Below, piece by piece: positions 4,991-13,535 of a stretch of 45,355 bases of DNA. Position numbers and translations under genes: made by a program. Every line of letters starts with the position of its first letter. Within the stretch, counting starts at the first letter, position 1. The stretch lies in the IMG/VR virus record IMGVR_UViG_3300045257_000305, positions 1 to 45,355 of that record; one strand, 5' to 3'. The notes under the pieces are model-generated. The model had not been told where the DNA came from and made no database searches. It saw only the letters and a list, made by a program, of their open reading frames with translations. Source of the DNA: a virus.

Positions 4991-5328
4991 GGGTCTGGGG
5001 CCGCTGGGCGCAAGGGGGACTGCGCGGGTACCCGACCATGTGTGCGTTCCTGCAGATCGTGCATGCGCAGGACGTGGGGATCCCTCCGCAGGACATCCTG
5101 GAGACCGAATCCGCCGTCAACCGCGCAGAGCGTCACTACCGGATCGTGCTGGTGAAGGAGTTCTGTCACCGCGGGGCACGTCGGCAGAAGGCCTTCGAGC
5201 TGGATCTTCCGAAAACCACCTACGAACGTCGGCTAGATGAGGCGATGTGGGTCGTCCACACGGAACTTGACACTTGGGCCAAAAACACAGTAGAAAGGCG
5301 CAACATGCCCGTAGGCGTCAAAGCCTGA
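4957..5328 (+). CDS. Q-like antitermination protein
   Basis: 123 aa. ATG at 4957 overlaps the preceding gene by 34 bp, with GAGG upstream. The N-terminus (YRLRVWGRWAQGG) and the C-terminal sigma-like HTH (AFELDLPKTTYERRLDEAMW, about residues 79-98) match the layout of phage Q/DUF1133-type antiterminators. Such proteins bind at a late promoter, join the paused polymerase and carry it through a terminator. Context agrees: a consensus -35 lies inside the gene's 3' end, and an intrinsic terminator overlaps its stop codon. It is the last early gene before the 35-kb late region. Confidence 0.75.
   Translation: MHILDSTRYRLRVWGRWAQGGLRGYPTMCAFLQIVHAQDVGIPPQDILETESAVNRAERHYRIVLVKEFCHRGARRQKAFELDLPKTTYERRLDEAMWVVHTELDTWAKNTVERRNMPVGVKA
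5267..5296 (+). promoter_or_regulatory. Late promoter candidate (pR'-like)
   Basis: Perfect -35 TTGACA at 5267-5272, 18-bp spacer, -10 TAGAAA at 5291-5296 (four of six consensus bases). Transcription would begin near 5303. It lies within the 3' end of the antiterminator gene and just before a terminator, as pR' and tR' do after lambda Q. Confidence 0.6.
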
Positions 5329-5338
5329 CGGGTTTTTT
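5308..5338 (+). terminator. Intrinsic terminator (tR'-like)
   Basis: CCCGT (5308-5312) pairs with ACGGG (5328-5332), with an inner AGGC/GCCT helix, followed by six T residues at 5333-5338. It begins only about 5 nt after the predicted start site, so unmodified polymerase would make an RNA of roughly 35 nt. Late expression would need antitermination, fitting the Q-like gene. Confidence 0.85.
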
Positions 5339-5354
5339 CGTTTGGGAGACCCGT

Positions 5355-6230
5355 ATGCATAAAGCCTGGCCCCTCGCTCTGGTGTGGGTCGGGATGTGCT
5401 GGCTCGTCTCCGGGGCCGCATTCGCCCAAGTGGTGAGCTGCGATACCGCTTCCCAGGGCGCGGCTTACGCCACCTGTTCCGCCCCCACGAGTTCGGCCGC
5501 GCCCACCGGTTCCACCTGGGTCCTGTGGTGTCCGAACACGGTCAATCCCGGGGACCCCTTGAGTGCTTGTGGCGGAGCGCAGTGGTTGCCCTACAGCAAT
5601 GCGCAGCCGTTCTCCAAACTCCTGACGACCTATGCCGGCTGGCAAGCTCAATCCGCCGTCACCTTCTCGACCACTCCGCCGCCGTTCCCGGACTGCCTGC
5701 CGAAGGCCCGCATCCCCCCGCTCGTCGCCTACGGCAATATCCCCGCAGGGGTGACCGATCGCGCGGATACGTATGCGGTGTGGGTGTGTGAGAACCCCCG
5801 CGGCTACACGACTCACGTGTGGCTGTTCAAACTCACCGATGCCGCCGCAGCCATCCTCAACTATGCCGCAGGACGCATCACGGGCGCGCAGGCGCAGGCC
5901 CAGTGTGTTGCGCGCTGCTGGACGCCTACCGCGGGTGAGATCGCCTATCAGCAGGGCCTGATCCCCTTGGGCGCGCCCACGGCACGCGTGGCCTTCAATG
6001 GTCCTGCGAGCACGAGGGCCGTCTATCCCATGGACGCGAATGGCGTCCTCATTCCCACCCCAGTTCCCGGGGCGTCTGTCGCAGTGGCTACCCCGTGCGC
6101 ACCGAACGATCGTATCCCCGGAACCCCGTACTACAGCGTCGCAGGCGCCAGCAATGCCTCGCAGTCGGGCGCCCTCTTGGGCCCTGTCTACGCCGTGTGC
6201 GTCGTCTCGCTCCCCCTCGGGAGCAACTGA
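5355..6230 (+). CDS. Exported or virion protein with signal peptide
   Basis: 291 aa. ATG at 5355 follows GGGAG and comes right after the late terminator. Residues 1-25 (KAWPLALVWVGMCWLVSGA, then AFAQ) look like a Sec signal peptide with an A-F-A cleavage site. The mature part is Pro/Thr/Ala-rich with eight or more cysteines, suggesting disulphides outside the cytoplasm. No family is recognised. As first gene of the late operon, before a fibronectin-like gene, it may be an adhesin-associated or envelope-acting protein. Confidence 0.75.
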   Translation: MHKAWPLALVWVGMCWLVSGAAFAQVVSCDTASQGAAYATCSAPTSSAAPTGSTWVLWCPNTVNPGDPLSACGGAQWLPYSNAQPFSKLLTTYAGWQAQSAVTFSTTPPPFPDCLPKARIPPLVAYGNIPAGVTDRADTYAVWVCENPRGYTTHVWLFKLTDAAAAILNYAAGRITGAQAQAQCVARCWTPTAGEIAYQQGLIPLGAPTARVAFNGPASTRAVYPMDANGVLIPTPVPGASVAVATPCAPNDRIPGTPYYSVAGASNASQSGALLGPVYAVCVVSLPLGSN

Positions 6231-6299
6231 GCGACATGTGGGTATACGTCTCCTGGGGCTGGGTCCGCGTTACTCCCAAATGATGGAAAGGTTCCTCAC

Positions 6300-6617
6300 A
6301 TGGCTACGGTCACACTTTCACTGGCACCACCGACGACACGGCAAGACGGCTCCGCTGCAAGCCCCGCGGATACTAAAAGCTACAATATCTACCGAGCCTC
6401 CGGGGCGACCCCCGCCGCCAAGATCGGTGTCATTGCAGACCCCGCAACTCCCCAATACGTTGACGCTTCCGTCGCCTCGGGGTCCTACGGATACAGCGCT
6501 ACGGCGGTAGATGCACTCGGGCGCGAGGGCACGATGAGCGACGTGTTCCCGGTCGTGGTCGCTGCCGCGGTCTCAGCCCTCGGTGCACCGACAATCACCA
6601 AGGCGGATGTGACCTGA
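6300..6617 (+). CDS. Fibronectin type III-like virion protein
   Basis: 105 aa. ATG at 6300 with GAAAGG upstream. The pattern KSYNIYRASGATPAAKIG, then YVDASVASGSYGYSATAVDA, is the strand C-E-F-G core of an FN3/Ig-like domain (about residues 25-90). Such domains sit on phage tails and capsids and are thought to bind surfaces or carbohydrate weakly. The adjacent late genes are also virion-like. Confidence 0.75.
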   Translation: MATVTLSLAPPTTRQDGSAASPADTKSYNIYRASGATPAAKIGVIADPATPQYVDASVASGSYGYSATAVDALGREGTMSDVFPVVVAAAVSALGAPTITKADVT

Positions 6618-6626
6618 TTGGGCTAA

Positions 6627-7322
6627 ATGGCCGGCGCGATCGCCCAATCCAAGGACCTGGGGTCCGCCGCAAGTGCCGCGAGCATTGCGCTCGCCTTCCC
6701 CGGCAACAACACCGCAGGGAACGTCCTCTTCGTCGCCGCCAACGCCGGGAATTCCGGGGTGACGCTCGGCGTCTCCGACTCCCAGGGCAATACCTATGTG
6801 CCACTGGACACCGTGAATGACACGGTGGACAGCAATTCCGAGGCGACCTGGTGCGTGACCAGTTGCAACGCCGGAGCGAATACGGTCACCGTCTCGGTAT
6901 CGCCATCGACCGCTTTCCCGGGCATCTACATCGCCGAACTCTCGGGCCTGCAAAACGCAGCCGCCGATGCCCATAAGGGTCAGCAACAGACGACTCCGGG
7001 GACGGCCACGGATGCCGTCACGAGCGGCACTGTCACGACGACGACTACGGATTTTGCCATCGCCTATTCCAAGCAGAGCAATGGGGCCGGCGCGCTCTCC
7101 CCGGGGACGGGCTTCACGAATGACGCCAACATGGGCGGCTTTGCCGGCTGGGGCGTTGGGGTCAAAGCCTTTGTCGAGACGAAAGCCGGTATCTCCTCCG
7201 GAACGGTTGCCGGCACGTTCACCTCCTCCTCCGCGACGGCGAGTTTGTGCACGCTTGCAGCGTGGTTCAAGGAAGCCGGCGGCGCGAGCCCCCCCATTCT
7301 CATGGGCCAGGCCTGCCTATGA
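6627..7322 (+). CDS. Beta-rich virion/adhesin protein
   Basis: 231 aa. ATG at 6627. It is Gly/Ala/Ser/Thr-rich with alternating hydrophobic residues (GNVLFVAANAGNSGVTLGVS, then DSQGNTYVPLD), typical of all-beta phage surface proteins. Its plan resembles the N-terminal domain of the protein at 38845-40749 (extracellular beta sandwich). Two cysteines lie close together (WCVTSCNAG). Precise family not recognised. Confidence 0.7.
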   Translation: MAGAIAQSKDLGSAASAASIALAFPGNNTAGNVLFVAANAGNSGVTLGVSDSQGNTYVPLDTVNDTVDSNSEATWCVTSCNAGANTVTVSVSPSTAFPGIYIAELSGLQNAAADAHKGQQQTTPGTATDAVTSGTVTTTTTDFAIAYSKQSNGAGALSPGTGFTNDANMGGFAGWGVGVKAFVETKAGISSGTVAGTFTSSSATASLCTLAAWFKEAGGASPPILMGQACL

Positions 7323-7648
7323 GCTCACTCAAGCGCCATGAGGGGTGGCTGCTGCTCGATCACAGAGCCTCGCCGGGGATCCCCGCGGACATCGCACGCA
7401 AGATCGGCCTGCCGCCCGAGGCCGTGGCGGGAGGGAAACTCTTCGAGTCCGCCACGCTCTCCTGCAAACACTGCGGTGGGGCGTGGAGCAAGAACCCGTA
7501 CCGCATCCGCCGTCGGGAGTACTGCCGGCCATGCGATCACTACATCTGCGATGACTGCGGGCGTGAAGCAGCACAGCCCGGGTACGTCCACCAGTGCAAA
7601 GAGCAGAAGCTCGATGCTGTGTTAGCGCAGTCGCTCATCATTCCCTAG
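7319..7648 (+). CDS. Zinc-binding phage protein in late operon
   Basis: 109 aa. ATG at 7319 overlaps the upstream stop (ATGA). It starts RHEGWLLLDHRASPGIP and contains CKHCGG, CRPC and CDDC motifs at about residues 51-54, 72-75 and 80-83, enough for a zinc ribbon plus further ligands. From memory, phages often carry a protein with the LLIDHRASPG start and this Cys pattern among virion genes; its job is unknown. Confidence 0.8.
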   Translation: MSSLKRHEGWLLLDHRASPGIPADIARKIGLPPEAVAGGKLFESATLSCKHCGGAWSKNPYRIRRREYCRPCDHYICDDCGREAAQPGYVHQCKEQKLDAVLAQSLIIP

Positions 7649-7657
7649 GAGCACATC

Positions 7658-8182
7658 ATGTCCCGTCGTCTCTTTTCCGTCCCCTCTTACACGCCTACAG
7701 CGACGGCGGACACGATCGCCCTCGCGAACGGTACCTATATGGCACTCGGTGCCGGTTCAGCCACGACCGCTATCTTCGTCTCAGAGATCTTCATTCAGGG
7801 CCTGGGCACCTCCAGCACTAACGTCAATAACAACGTCTGGGCACGTGATTCCACGTTGGGCGTGACACCGACCGCACTCGCCGCTCCCGCCAGTGACGGT
7901 CCTGCTCCGGGGCCCCTCGCCTCTGCACTGACGACCGTACCGCTGTCCTTTACCGCGGCCGGTACGGGCCCCCTGCGCTCTGCCGTCACGACCGCCGCGC
8001 GACTCATGATGTCGATCAACGCCCTGGGCGGCATCGCGCGTTGGAAGCCGGCCGACCTCTCGGAAGCCTGGTGGATCATGGGGACGACGGCCTCGGTCAG
8101 TGAGAGCACGCTCTCTGCCTCCACGGCCGCCGGCACGACGAGTGCGGCGCAGTCCACGAGCATCATGTACGAGCCGCTATAG
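7658..8182 (+). CDS. Beta-rich virion protein
   Basis: 174 aa. ATG at 7658 with CTAGGAGCACATC before it, a clear ribosome binding site. The sequence is Ala/Thr/Ser-rich (start MSRRLFSVPSYTPTATADTI), with no charge clusters or transmembrane segment. It looks like a small capsid- or tail-decoration protein, but I recognise no family. Confidence 0.7.
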   Translation: MSRRLFSVPSYTPTATADTIALANGTYMALGAGSATTAIFVSEIFIQGLGTSSTNVNNNVWARDSTLGVTPTALAAPASDGPAPGPLASALTTVPLSFTAAGTGPLRSAVTTAARLMMSINALGGIARWKPADLSEAWWIMGTTASVSESTLSASTAAGTTSAAQSTSIMYEPL

Positions 8183-8185
8183 AGC

Positions 8186-8740
8186 ATGGCCGACAACACC
8201 ACCCTGCCGCCCGGCGTAGGGGGTGACACATTCCGGACGCTGGATAAGACGGGTACGGGCACGCCGAAGACGGAAGTGTTCGCGCTGGATGTCGCCGGGG
8301 GGGACGGCCGGGGTGAGAACATTCTCACTTTCCCAGTCCCCACGAGTTTGCCAGATGTGCCGGTGGATGATGATGGCGGTACGAGCGTTTCGTTGTCCCC
8401 TGCGACGACGGATGCCCTGGAAGTCCTGTTTCGTCAGCTCATGGCGGCGGTGGGGCCTCCCACTGGAATACCGAGTCAACCGCTGGCCGTCTCAGTTGGA
8501 GTCGCTTCCGTGTTGGTGGCTGCGGCCAACCCGGTTCGCAAGGGCATGGTGATTACGAACACCTCCGCCAGCGGTCAGGTGATCTCCTTGGGTCTGGGTG
8601 CACCGGCCGTTGCGGGTTCCGGGATCGTCCTGCAATCCAACAACTGGTGGTGGATGGATCGCAACGGCTTCACGGCGGGTGCCATCAACGCCATCGCCAG
8701 CGCCGCCTCCGGGACACTCGCCGTGCAGGAGTTCAACTAG
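8186..8740 (+). CDS. Virion protein ahead of tailspike 1
   Basis: 184 aa. ATG at 8186, 3 bp after the previous stop. It starts LPPGVGGDTFRTLDKTGTGT and contains a beta domain (VRKGMVITNTSASGQVISLG) like those that decorate phage particles. It ends immediately before the GTG of the tailspike gene, so it is likely an assembly partner or baseplate-like adaptor. Family not recognised. Confidence 0.7.
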   Translation: MADNTTLPPGVGGDTFRTLDKTGTGTPKTEVFALDVAGGDGRGENILTFPVPTSLPDVPVDDDGGTSVSLSPATTDALEVLFRQLMAAVGPPTGIPSQPLAVSVGVASVLVAAANPVRKGMVITNTSASGQVISLGLGAPAVAGSGIVLQSNNWWWMDRNGFTAGAINAIASAASGTLAVQEFN

Positions 8741-10597
8741 GTGGCACTCGGGGGCTATTCGTTAAGCTTTCCGGTGAGCGCTGCGGAGAAGAGCAACAAC
8801 ATCGTGCCGGTCAATCTGGGGTACCCCTGGGGGAATCTGAACCGGTACGGCAACAACACGACGCCCGGCACGACCGACATGTTCCAGGCGTTGCAGAATG
8901 CCTTGTTGTGCAATGCCGCCGTATATGTTCCGGCCGGGACCTATGCCGTCTCAACCGCGGTCGAACTGGTGAGCGGCGTCGTGTTGTACGGGGATGGGGC
9001 GACGAGCGTGCTGCTCTACGCTAATGGTTCGATGAACAACCTCGAGTGCAATGGCCTCACGAACGTTACGATCCGGGACTTGAAGATCAACGTGACGGGG
9101 AGCGGGGCGACGACGACGTGGGCCGGCGTGCGGATCTTCAACTCTAGTACCTACATCACCGTCGAGCGCGTCGAGTTCGCGGGACTGAATTGGGCCGGAG
9201 TGTGGATCGCAGCCTCCAACTACTGCGTCGTGCGCAACTGCTACTTCCACAACTTCAACGGTACGACCAACGATCAGACCGACATCATCATCACGGATGA
9301 CGGGTCGGCCGCGACCGCGAATTACAACATCATCGCGGATAATCTGTGCTTCGGGGGAGGCTGGGTCGGCATCGCCTTCATGCAGTTCTATGGCGGGGGC
9401 GGAGCGGTGCCTTTGTATGGCATCGCCAGCGGGAATCGCGTCGGTCAGCACACGGCCTACGGGATCCTCTTTTACAACGTCACCAACAACGTGGACTCCT
9501 GGCACCAGGCGGTGGGGAACTATGTCGAGAACATCCAGGGGACTGTCCTGACGGGCAACTCCGGTGCGGGCATCTACTGTGCAGGGGCGGGAGGCTGCAC
9601 CATCACGGGTAACACGATCCGTAACTGCGGAGTGTCCACGTCGTCTTCGACCCTCGTCCCCGCGGGCATTGCGATCAACGGCAGTGCGAATCTTTCGCCC
9701 TTCACGATCTCCGGGAACTTCGTCCTTAATCACCAGCACTACTACGGCATTGCGTGTGTGGGGTGCCCGTTGGGCGGGACGATCACTGGGAACAACGTGA
9801 GTTTGCAGACGGGTGCGCCGCTCTATGGGATCTACGCGCAGGACTCTTCTAACGTCTCAATCGTCGGCAATACGGTCAACATCCTGAACAGCCTCACGAC
9901 GACGGATGGGATCTTCGCGTTCTCCTCCACCCAGAACATGACGAACATCGTCGTGGCCGACAATGTCGTCATCGGCTGTTCTGATCGCGGAATCCGCCTG
10001 ATCCAGGGAAGCAATTCCCTTTCCAATTTCACGGTCAACGGGAATATCGTGACGGGCGGCGGGGCCTCGTGTATCCCGATCGGCCTCGTGTCCATCAATA
10101 CCGGTTCGGTGTGCGGGAACATCTGCACCTCGGCATTCTTTGCGATATTGGTCAACGGCGTTACCAATGCGCGCTACGCCAACAACTATCTGAGTGGAAC
10201 TGGAGCGACGACTGTCTCCACCACCGGGACCTGCACCGGTTCGTATTTCGATAAGACGAACGTGTGGAGTGGCGGCGCGACCACGATGGTCAATGGGGCG
10301 ACAGGGTTGCTGGTGGAGTGGTCGAACAACGCCGTCCCCGCTGCGGGAACCTGGGGGGCAGGCGACCGCACGGAGCAATCCGTGCCGGCGTTCGGTGCGC
10401 CGAACTCCTGGCGCTGTACCGTCGCGGGGAGCCCCGGGACGTGGATCGCGGAGCAGTACTTCGACGGCATTACGCCCTATGCGTATGGCACTTTTACGGC
10501 GCCCACGGGGAATTTCCTCATCATGGCGGAGCGGCTGCAACTGACCGGCGCCCAACGCGCCACCCTTCAAGGGACTGGACGATTGAGGATCACCTGA
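8741..10597 (+). CDS. Tailspike 1: right-handed beta-helix receptor-binding protein
   Basis: 618 aa. GTG at 8741 directly after the previous stop. Residues about 40-480 are a run of parallel beta-helix turns (e.g. NVTIRDLKINVTGSG, VVRNCYFHNFNG, CTITGNTIRNC, VSIVGNTVNIL) of the pectate-lyase-like tailspike fold, used to bind and often cleave surface polysaccharide. There is no capsid-binding head domain at the N-terminus. Residues 495 onward carry a separate C-terminal domain. The helix core is a close paralogue of the protein at 32489-34489. It lies upstream of the terminase genes, an unusual place for a tailspike. Confidence 0.85.
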   Translation: MALGGYSLSFPVSAAEKSNNIVPVNLGYPWGNLNRYGNNTTPGTTDMFQALQNALLCNAAVYVPAGTYAVSTAVELVSGVVLYGDGATSVLLYANGSMNNLECNGLTNVTIRDLKINVTGSGATTTWAGVRIFNSSTYITVERVEFAGLNWAGVWIAASNYCVVRNCYFHNFNGTTNDQTDIIITDDGSAATANYNIIADNLCFGGGWVGIAFMQFYGGGGAVPLYGIASGNRVGQHTAYGILFYNVTNNVDSWHQAVGNYVENIQGTVLTGNSGAGIYCAGAGGCTITGNTIRNCGVSTSSSTLVPAGIAINGSANLSPFTISGNFVLNHQHYYGIACVGCPLGGTITGNNVSLQTGAPLYGIYAQDSSNVSIVGNTVNILNSLTTTDGIFAFSSTQNMTNIVVADNVVIGCSDRGIRLIQGSNSLSNFTVNGNIVTGGGASCIPIGLVSINTGSVCGNICTSAFFAILVNGVTNARYANNYLSGTGATTVSTTGTCTGSYFDKTNVWSGGATTMVNGATGLLVEWSNNAVPAAGTWGAGDRTEQSVPAFGAPNSWRCTVAGSPGTWIAEQYFDGITPYAYGTFTAPTGNFLIMAERLQLTGAQRATLQGTGRLRIT

Positions 10598-11232
10598 TGG
10601 CTGACGTTCTCTTGGATGTGCAATCGGCGTCTGCGACGCCCGCGGCCGGGACCTGTGTGCTGTTCCCGGAGACAACCGGCAAGAAGTACTCGTTCAAGGA
10701 CGACGCCGGGCGCACCTATACCCTGGGGGTCAGCGGGATTCGCAACTACGCGACCGCTGCGGTCACCGGCTACGCAGCCGATACGTACCTGGTGGGTTCG
10801 GCGATCACGGTCCCTGCCAGCCTGACCCTTCAGGCGGGGTCGCTCTATCGGTGTCTCATCAGTCTGAGCAAGACCGGCGCTGGCACTGCCGCTCCTACCT
10901 GCATTGTGCGGGTCGGCACGAATGGCACGACGGCGGATACGGCCGTGCTCACCTTTACCGGCGCTGCGCAGACGGGCGTCACCGATACCGGGGTCATCGA
11001 GGTGTTCTCCACCTGGCGTTCCATCGGAGGGTCCGGCGTCCTGCAAGGGACCTTTAACCTGGTGCATCTCTCAGCGAACGGTGCAGGTCTTTCCGGGACC
11101 AACCTCATCGAAGTGACGGGCGGTGCTTTCAACACCACCACGGCGAGTCTCATCGTAGGGATCTCGCTTAATTTTGGGGCGTCGGCTTCAGTGACGACGA
11201 CCCAGGTCGAAGCGGAATTACTGAACATTTAA
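10597..11232 (+). CDS. Beta-rich virion protein after tailspike 1
   Basis: 211 aa. ATG at 10597 overlaps the tailspike stop (TGATG). It starts MADVLLDVQSASATPAAGTC, with a YSFKDDAGRTYTLG hairpin near residue 33. The rest is a Thr/Ala/Gly beta-sandwich-like sequence (TLQAGSLYRCLISLSKTG). Possibly a tail or capsid surface protein. Not recognised further. Confidence 0.7.
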   Translation: MADVLLDVQSASATPAAGTCVLFPETTGKKYSFKDDAGRTYTLGVSGIRNYATAAVTGYAADTYLVGSAITVPASLTLQAGSLYRCLISLSKTGAGTAAPTCIVRVGTNGTTADTAVLTFTGAAQTGVTDTGVIEVFSTWRSIGGSGVLQGTFNLVHLSANGAGLSGTNLIEVTGGAFNTTTASLIVGISLNFGASASVTTTQVEAELLNI

Positions 11233-11245
11233 CGGGAGATCCCTG

Positions 11246-11878
11246 ATGGCGAATATCCAACTTCAGCCGGTTGGCGGCGTACCGGGCGCCCGGGTCAGCG
11301 GTAACCCCAACGCCCTCGCGGAACGGCTCGGGGAGACGCCAGTCTCTGAATGGCTCCCGCAGTATTCGGCCATGGCCTGGTCTGGGAAGGTCTTCACCGC
11401 TTATGCGACTGCGCAGGCTACGAGCCTCGTCGGCACGGCCATGGTGGGATTGCAGTTGTGGAATGGCACCTCCACCACGGGGGGCGTGAATGCCATCCTG
11501 TTGTATGCGGGTGGCGCTGTGATTGCGACCTCCGCCACGCAGACCGGCGTGTTATTCGCGAGCGGGACGGGGCAGGTCAGTGCGCCTACAGGCCAGACGG
11601 CGGCTACGCGTTCGGCCAATAACTTCATCGGCGGTGCCGCGCCGTCGTGCCTGGCATTGAATGCCGGGACCTATGTCAATGCTCCGACGTCATTCATGAC
11701 CTTGTTGCACAACACCGCAGCCATTGCGGCCACGGGCGAGGATCAGGGGTATTTCCAGGAACTGAGGGGGATGATTGTCGTCCCCCCGCAGACGTATGTG
11801 TGCTTTGCCGCATTGGGAGCGGCCGGCGCCGCCTCGTCGAACCAGCACCACTTGGTGTGGGCTGAACTGCCGATCTAG
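11246..11878 (+). CDS. Beta-rich virion protein
   Basis: 210 aa. ATG at 11246 after GGGAG. Residues 30-210 alternate hydrophobic and small polar residues (LVGTAMVGLQLWNGTSTTGG, then NAILLYAGGAVIATSATQ). It resembles the neighbours at 7658 and 10597 in composition and size, suggesting a family of related surface proteins that arose by duplication. Function unknown. Confidence 0.7.
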   Translation: MANIQLQPVGGVPGARVSGNPNALAERLGETPVSEWLPQYSAMAWSGKVFTAYATAQATSLVGTAMVGLQLWNGTSTTGGVNAILLYAGGAVIATSATQTGVLFASGTGQVSAPTGQTAATRSANNFIGGAAPSCLALNAGTYVNAPTSFMTLLHNTAAIAATGEDQGYFQELRGMIVVPPQTYVCFAALGAAGAASSNQHHLVWAELPI

Positions 11879-11881
11879 TCC

Positions 11882-13108
11882 GTGCTGCTGAAGTTCAGAG
11901 GGGCGGGCGGGTCATTCCCGCCCCTTCCGCGCCCCGTCATTGAGCCGGTTTACTGGCGCAATACGTATCAGGGCGGGGCGCTCGACCTCCCAGTCAATGT
12001 TGCGTTGCTCGCGATAACGGCGGCCCTTGCCGGGAACGTCATCCGGGCACCGCTCTACGTCACCGCTCCCACGCGTGCGGCGACGCTCCAGATCGAACAC
12101 GCCCCGAACGTGGCGGTGCAGGCCCAGGCGCCCCAGGCGCAGCTTCGGCCCACTCTCGATCCGGTCAGCTGGAAGACTCCGACCCCGCAGCTTGATCTGT
12201 CGCCGAACCTGGCGGTACAGAGCGTGGGGGCGGTGACCGTCCCGCCTGCTCCGGTGGATCCAGCCTTTGCGATCCGTTGGGCCCAGCAGGCGGATGTTTA
12301 CCCGAACATCGCCGTCAATCTGCAAACGCAGAGCGTGCGAGCGTTCGTTGAACCCGTCCTGTGGAAGGCCCTCCCACAGTTCGATCAGTTCCCGAACGTT
12401 GCGATCAGGGTGGTGGGAACGGTCTATGTTCCGCCGCCTCCGGTTGAGCCGTGGATCGCCACGAAGGCCTGGGTACAGCCGGAAACGTATCGCAACATTG
12501 CGGTCACCCTGCAGACGCAGATCACGCGTCCGGGGGTGGATCCGCCGCAGGTCCCAAGGCCCTGGGCTGCAGTTGATCTGTATCCGAATCTCGCGCTACA
12601 GGCGCCGATTGCTCAGGTCCCCCTGTCGGGGGGGATCGAGCCGTGGATTGCCAAGCGATATCCGCCTCAGGTCGAGGTCTTCCAGAATAAGGCGATTTAC
12701 GCACCGGCGGAGAGTCCGAGCGTCCCGCCTGCGGTCATCGAGCCGGTGCGCACGCTCCAGCCCGCTACACAGGTGGAGCTGTACCCGAACCTGGCCGTGC
12801 TCCCCCCGAGCGCTCCACCCCCCGTGGTGGAGGTGCCGGACAGTCACGAACCTGGACTCGAAAAGGGCCTGCGCGGGAAGGGCTGGAAGAAGAAGCGGCA
12901 CGATGATCTCGCTCAGACGCAGGTCATCCGCGAGAGCCAGCTCCCGGGCAAGAAGCCTAAGACGGTGGCGGTCTCTCCCATGCCTGCAGCTCCGGTCATG
13001 GATGCCCCGGACGAGGAGTTCCTGCTGGCGCTCCTGCAGCAAGAGGATGACGAAACGGCCGAACAGCTCGCCGCACACGCCATCACGCTATTGAAGACTT
13101 TGCATTAA
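11882..13108 (+). CDS. Nine-copy 33-residue repeat protein
   Basis: 408 aa, GTG at 11882. Residues about 20-310 hold nine degenerate repeats, each ending in a P-N-x-A-V-like core at residues 38, 75, 108, 141, 171, 204, 235, 268 and 302. The spacing is 30-37 residues, usually 33. A fuller consensus is VEPxxWxxxPQxDxYPNxAV, then a Pro-rich link. After residue 320 the protein changes to a basic segment (GLRGKGWKKKRHDD) and an acidic helix (EEFLLALLQQEDDETAEQLA). A solenoid or fibrous virion component is inferred. No family recognised. Confidence 0.75.
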   Translation: MLLKFRGAGGSFPPLPRPVIEPVYWRNTYQGGALDLPVNVALLAITAALAGNVIRAPLYVTAPTRAATLQIEHAPNVAVQAQAPQAQLRPTLDPVSWKTPTPQLDLSPNLAVQSVGAVTVPPAPVDPAFAIRWAQQADVYPNIAVNLQTQSVRAFVEPVLWKALPQFDQFPNVAIRVVGTVYVPPPPVEPWIATKAWVQPETYRNIAVTLQTQITRPGVDPPQVPRPWAAVDLYPNLALQAPIAQVPLSGGIEPWIAKRYPPQVEVFQNKAIYAPAESPSVPPAVIEPVRTLQPATQVELYPNLAVLPPSAPPPVVEVPDSHEPGLEKGLRGKGWKKKRHDDLAQTQVIRESQLPGKKPKTVAVSPMPAAPVMDAPDEEFLLALLQQEDDETAEQLAAHAITLLKTLH

Positions 13109-13125
13109 TCACGAGGTAAACGGTC

Positions 13126-13533
13126 ATGGCCGCCAGATTCACCAAGGGCACGAATATGCGTAGTACTTCCCACCTGGAACAGGCGAGGAAGGTCGCCCCG
13201 GTGCAGAAGAACAGCATGAAGGGCCTGCCCGGCCACATCAAAACCGGTCAGGACACCTCCAGCGGGGGCTTGGCCAGTACGAAGCCGGTCGGCCCGCGTT
13301 TCAACATGGGAACATCGCTCGAGACGACCCGACGCACCGTGGCCCTGCGGTCCCAGGGTGCCTACATCGGCAAGAAGGGCGGTCAGAGCGTCGGAAGTCA
13401 CTTCAAGGCGGCGACCTCTCGCGGGTCGGCGGACAAGTCCTATCGCGCGACCTCCACGGGCCCGGCCGGAAAGATCACCGGCGGCAAGATGGAAGGCTTA
13501 AGGGGTCGCGCTAAATTCTCCACGGAGCGCTAA
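13126..13533 (+). CDS. Basic Gly/Ser-rich protein
   Basis: 135 aa. ATG at 13126 after CGAGG. It is Lys/Arg/Gly/Ser-rich throughout (GGKMEGLRGRAKFSTER at the end), with few hydrophobic residues, so it is likely disordered or DNA/RNA-binding. It lies between virion genes. No domain is recognised. Confidence 0.6.
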   Translation: MAARFTKGTNMRSTSHLEQARKVAPVQKNSMKGLPGHIKTGQDTSSGGLASTKPVGPRFNMGTSLETTRRTVALRSQGAYIGKKGGQSVGSHFKAATSRGSADKSYRATSTGPAGKITGGKMEGLRGRAKFSTER

Positions 13534-13535
13534 TC

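Noticed and set aside
6235-6282. 15-codon mini-frame (MWVYVSWGWVRVTPK)
   Set aside because: It has a tempting position between two late genes, but only a weak ribosome binding site and is too short to support from sequence alone.
12267-13094. 275-codon shifted frame inside the 33-residue repeat gene
   Set aside because: Arg/Ser-rich shadow composition without a ribosome binding site, unlike the two nested genes in portal and scaffold.
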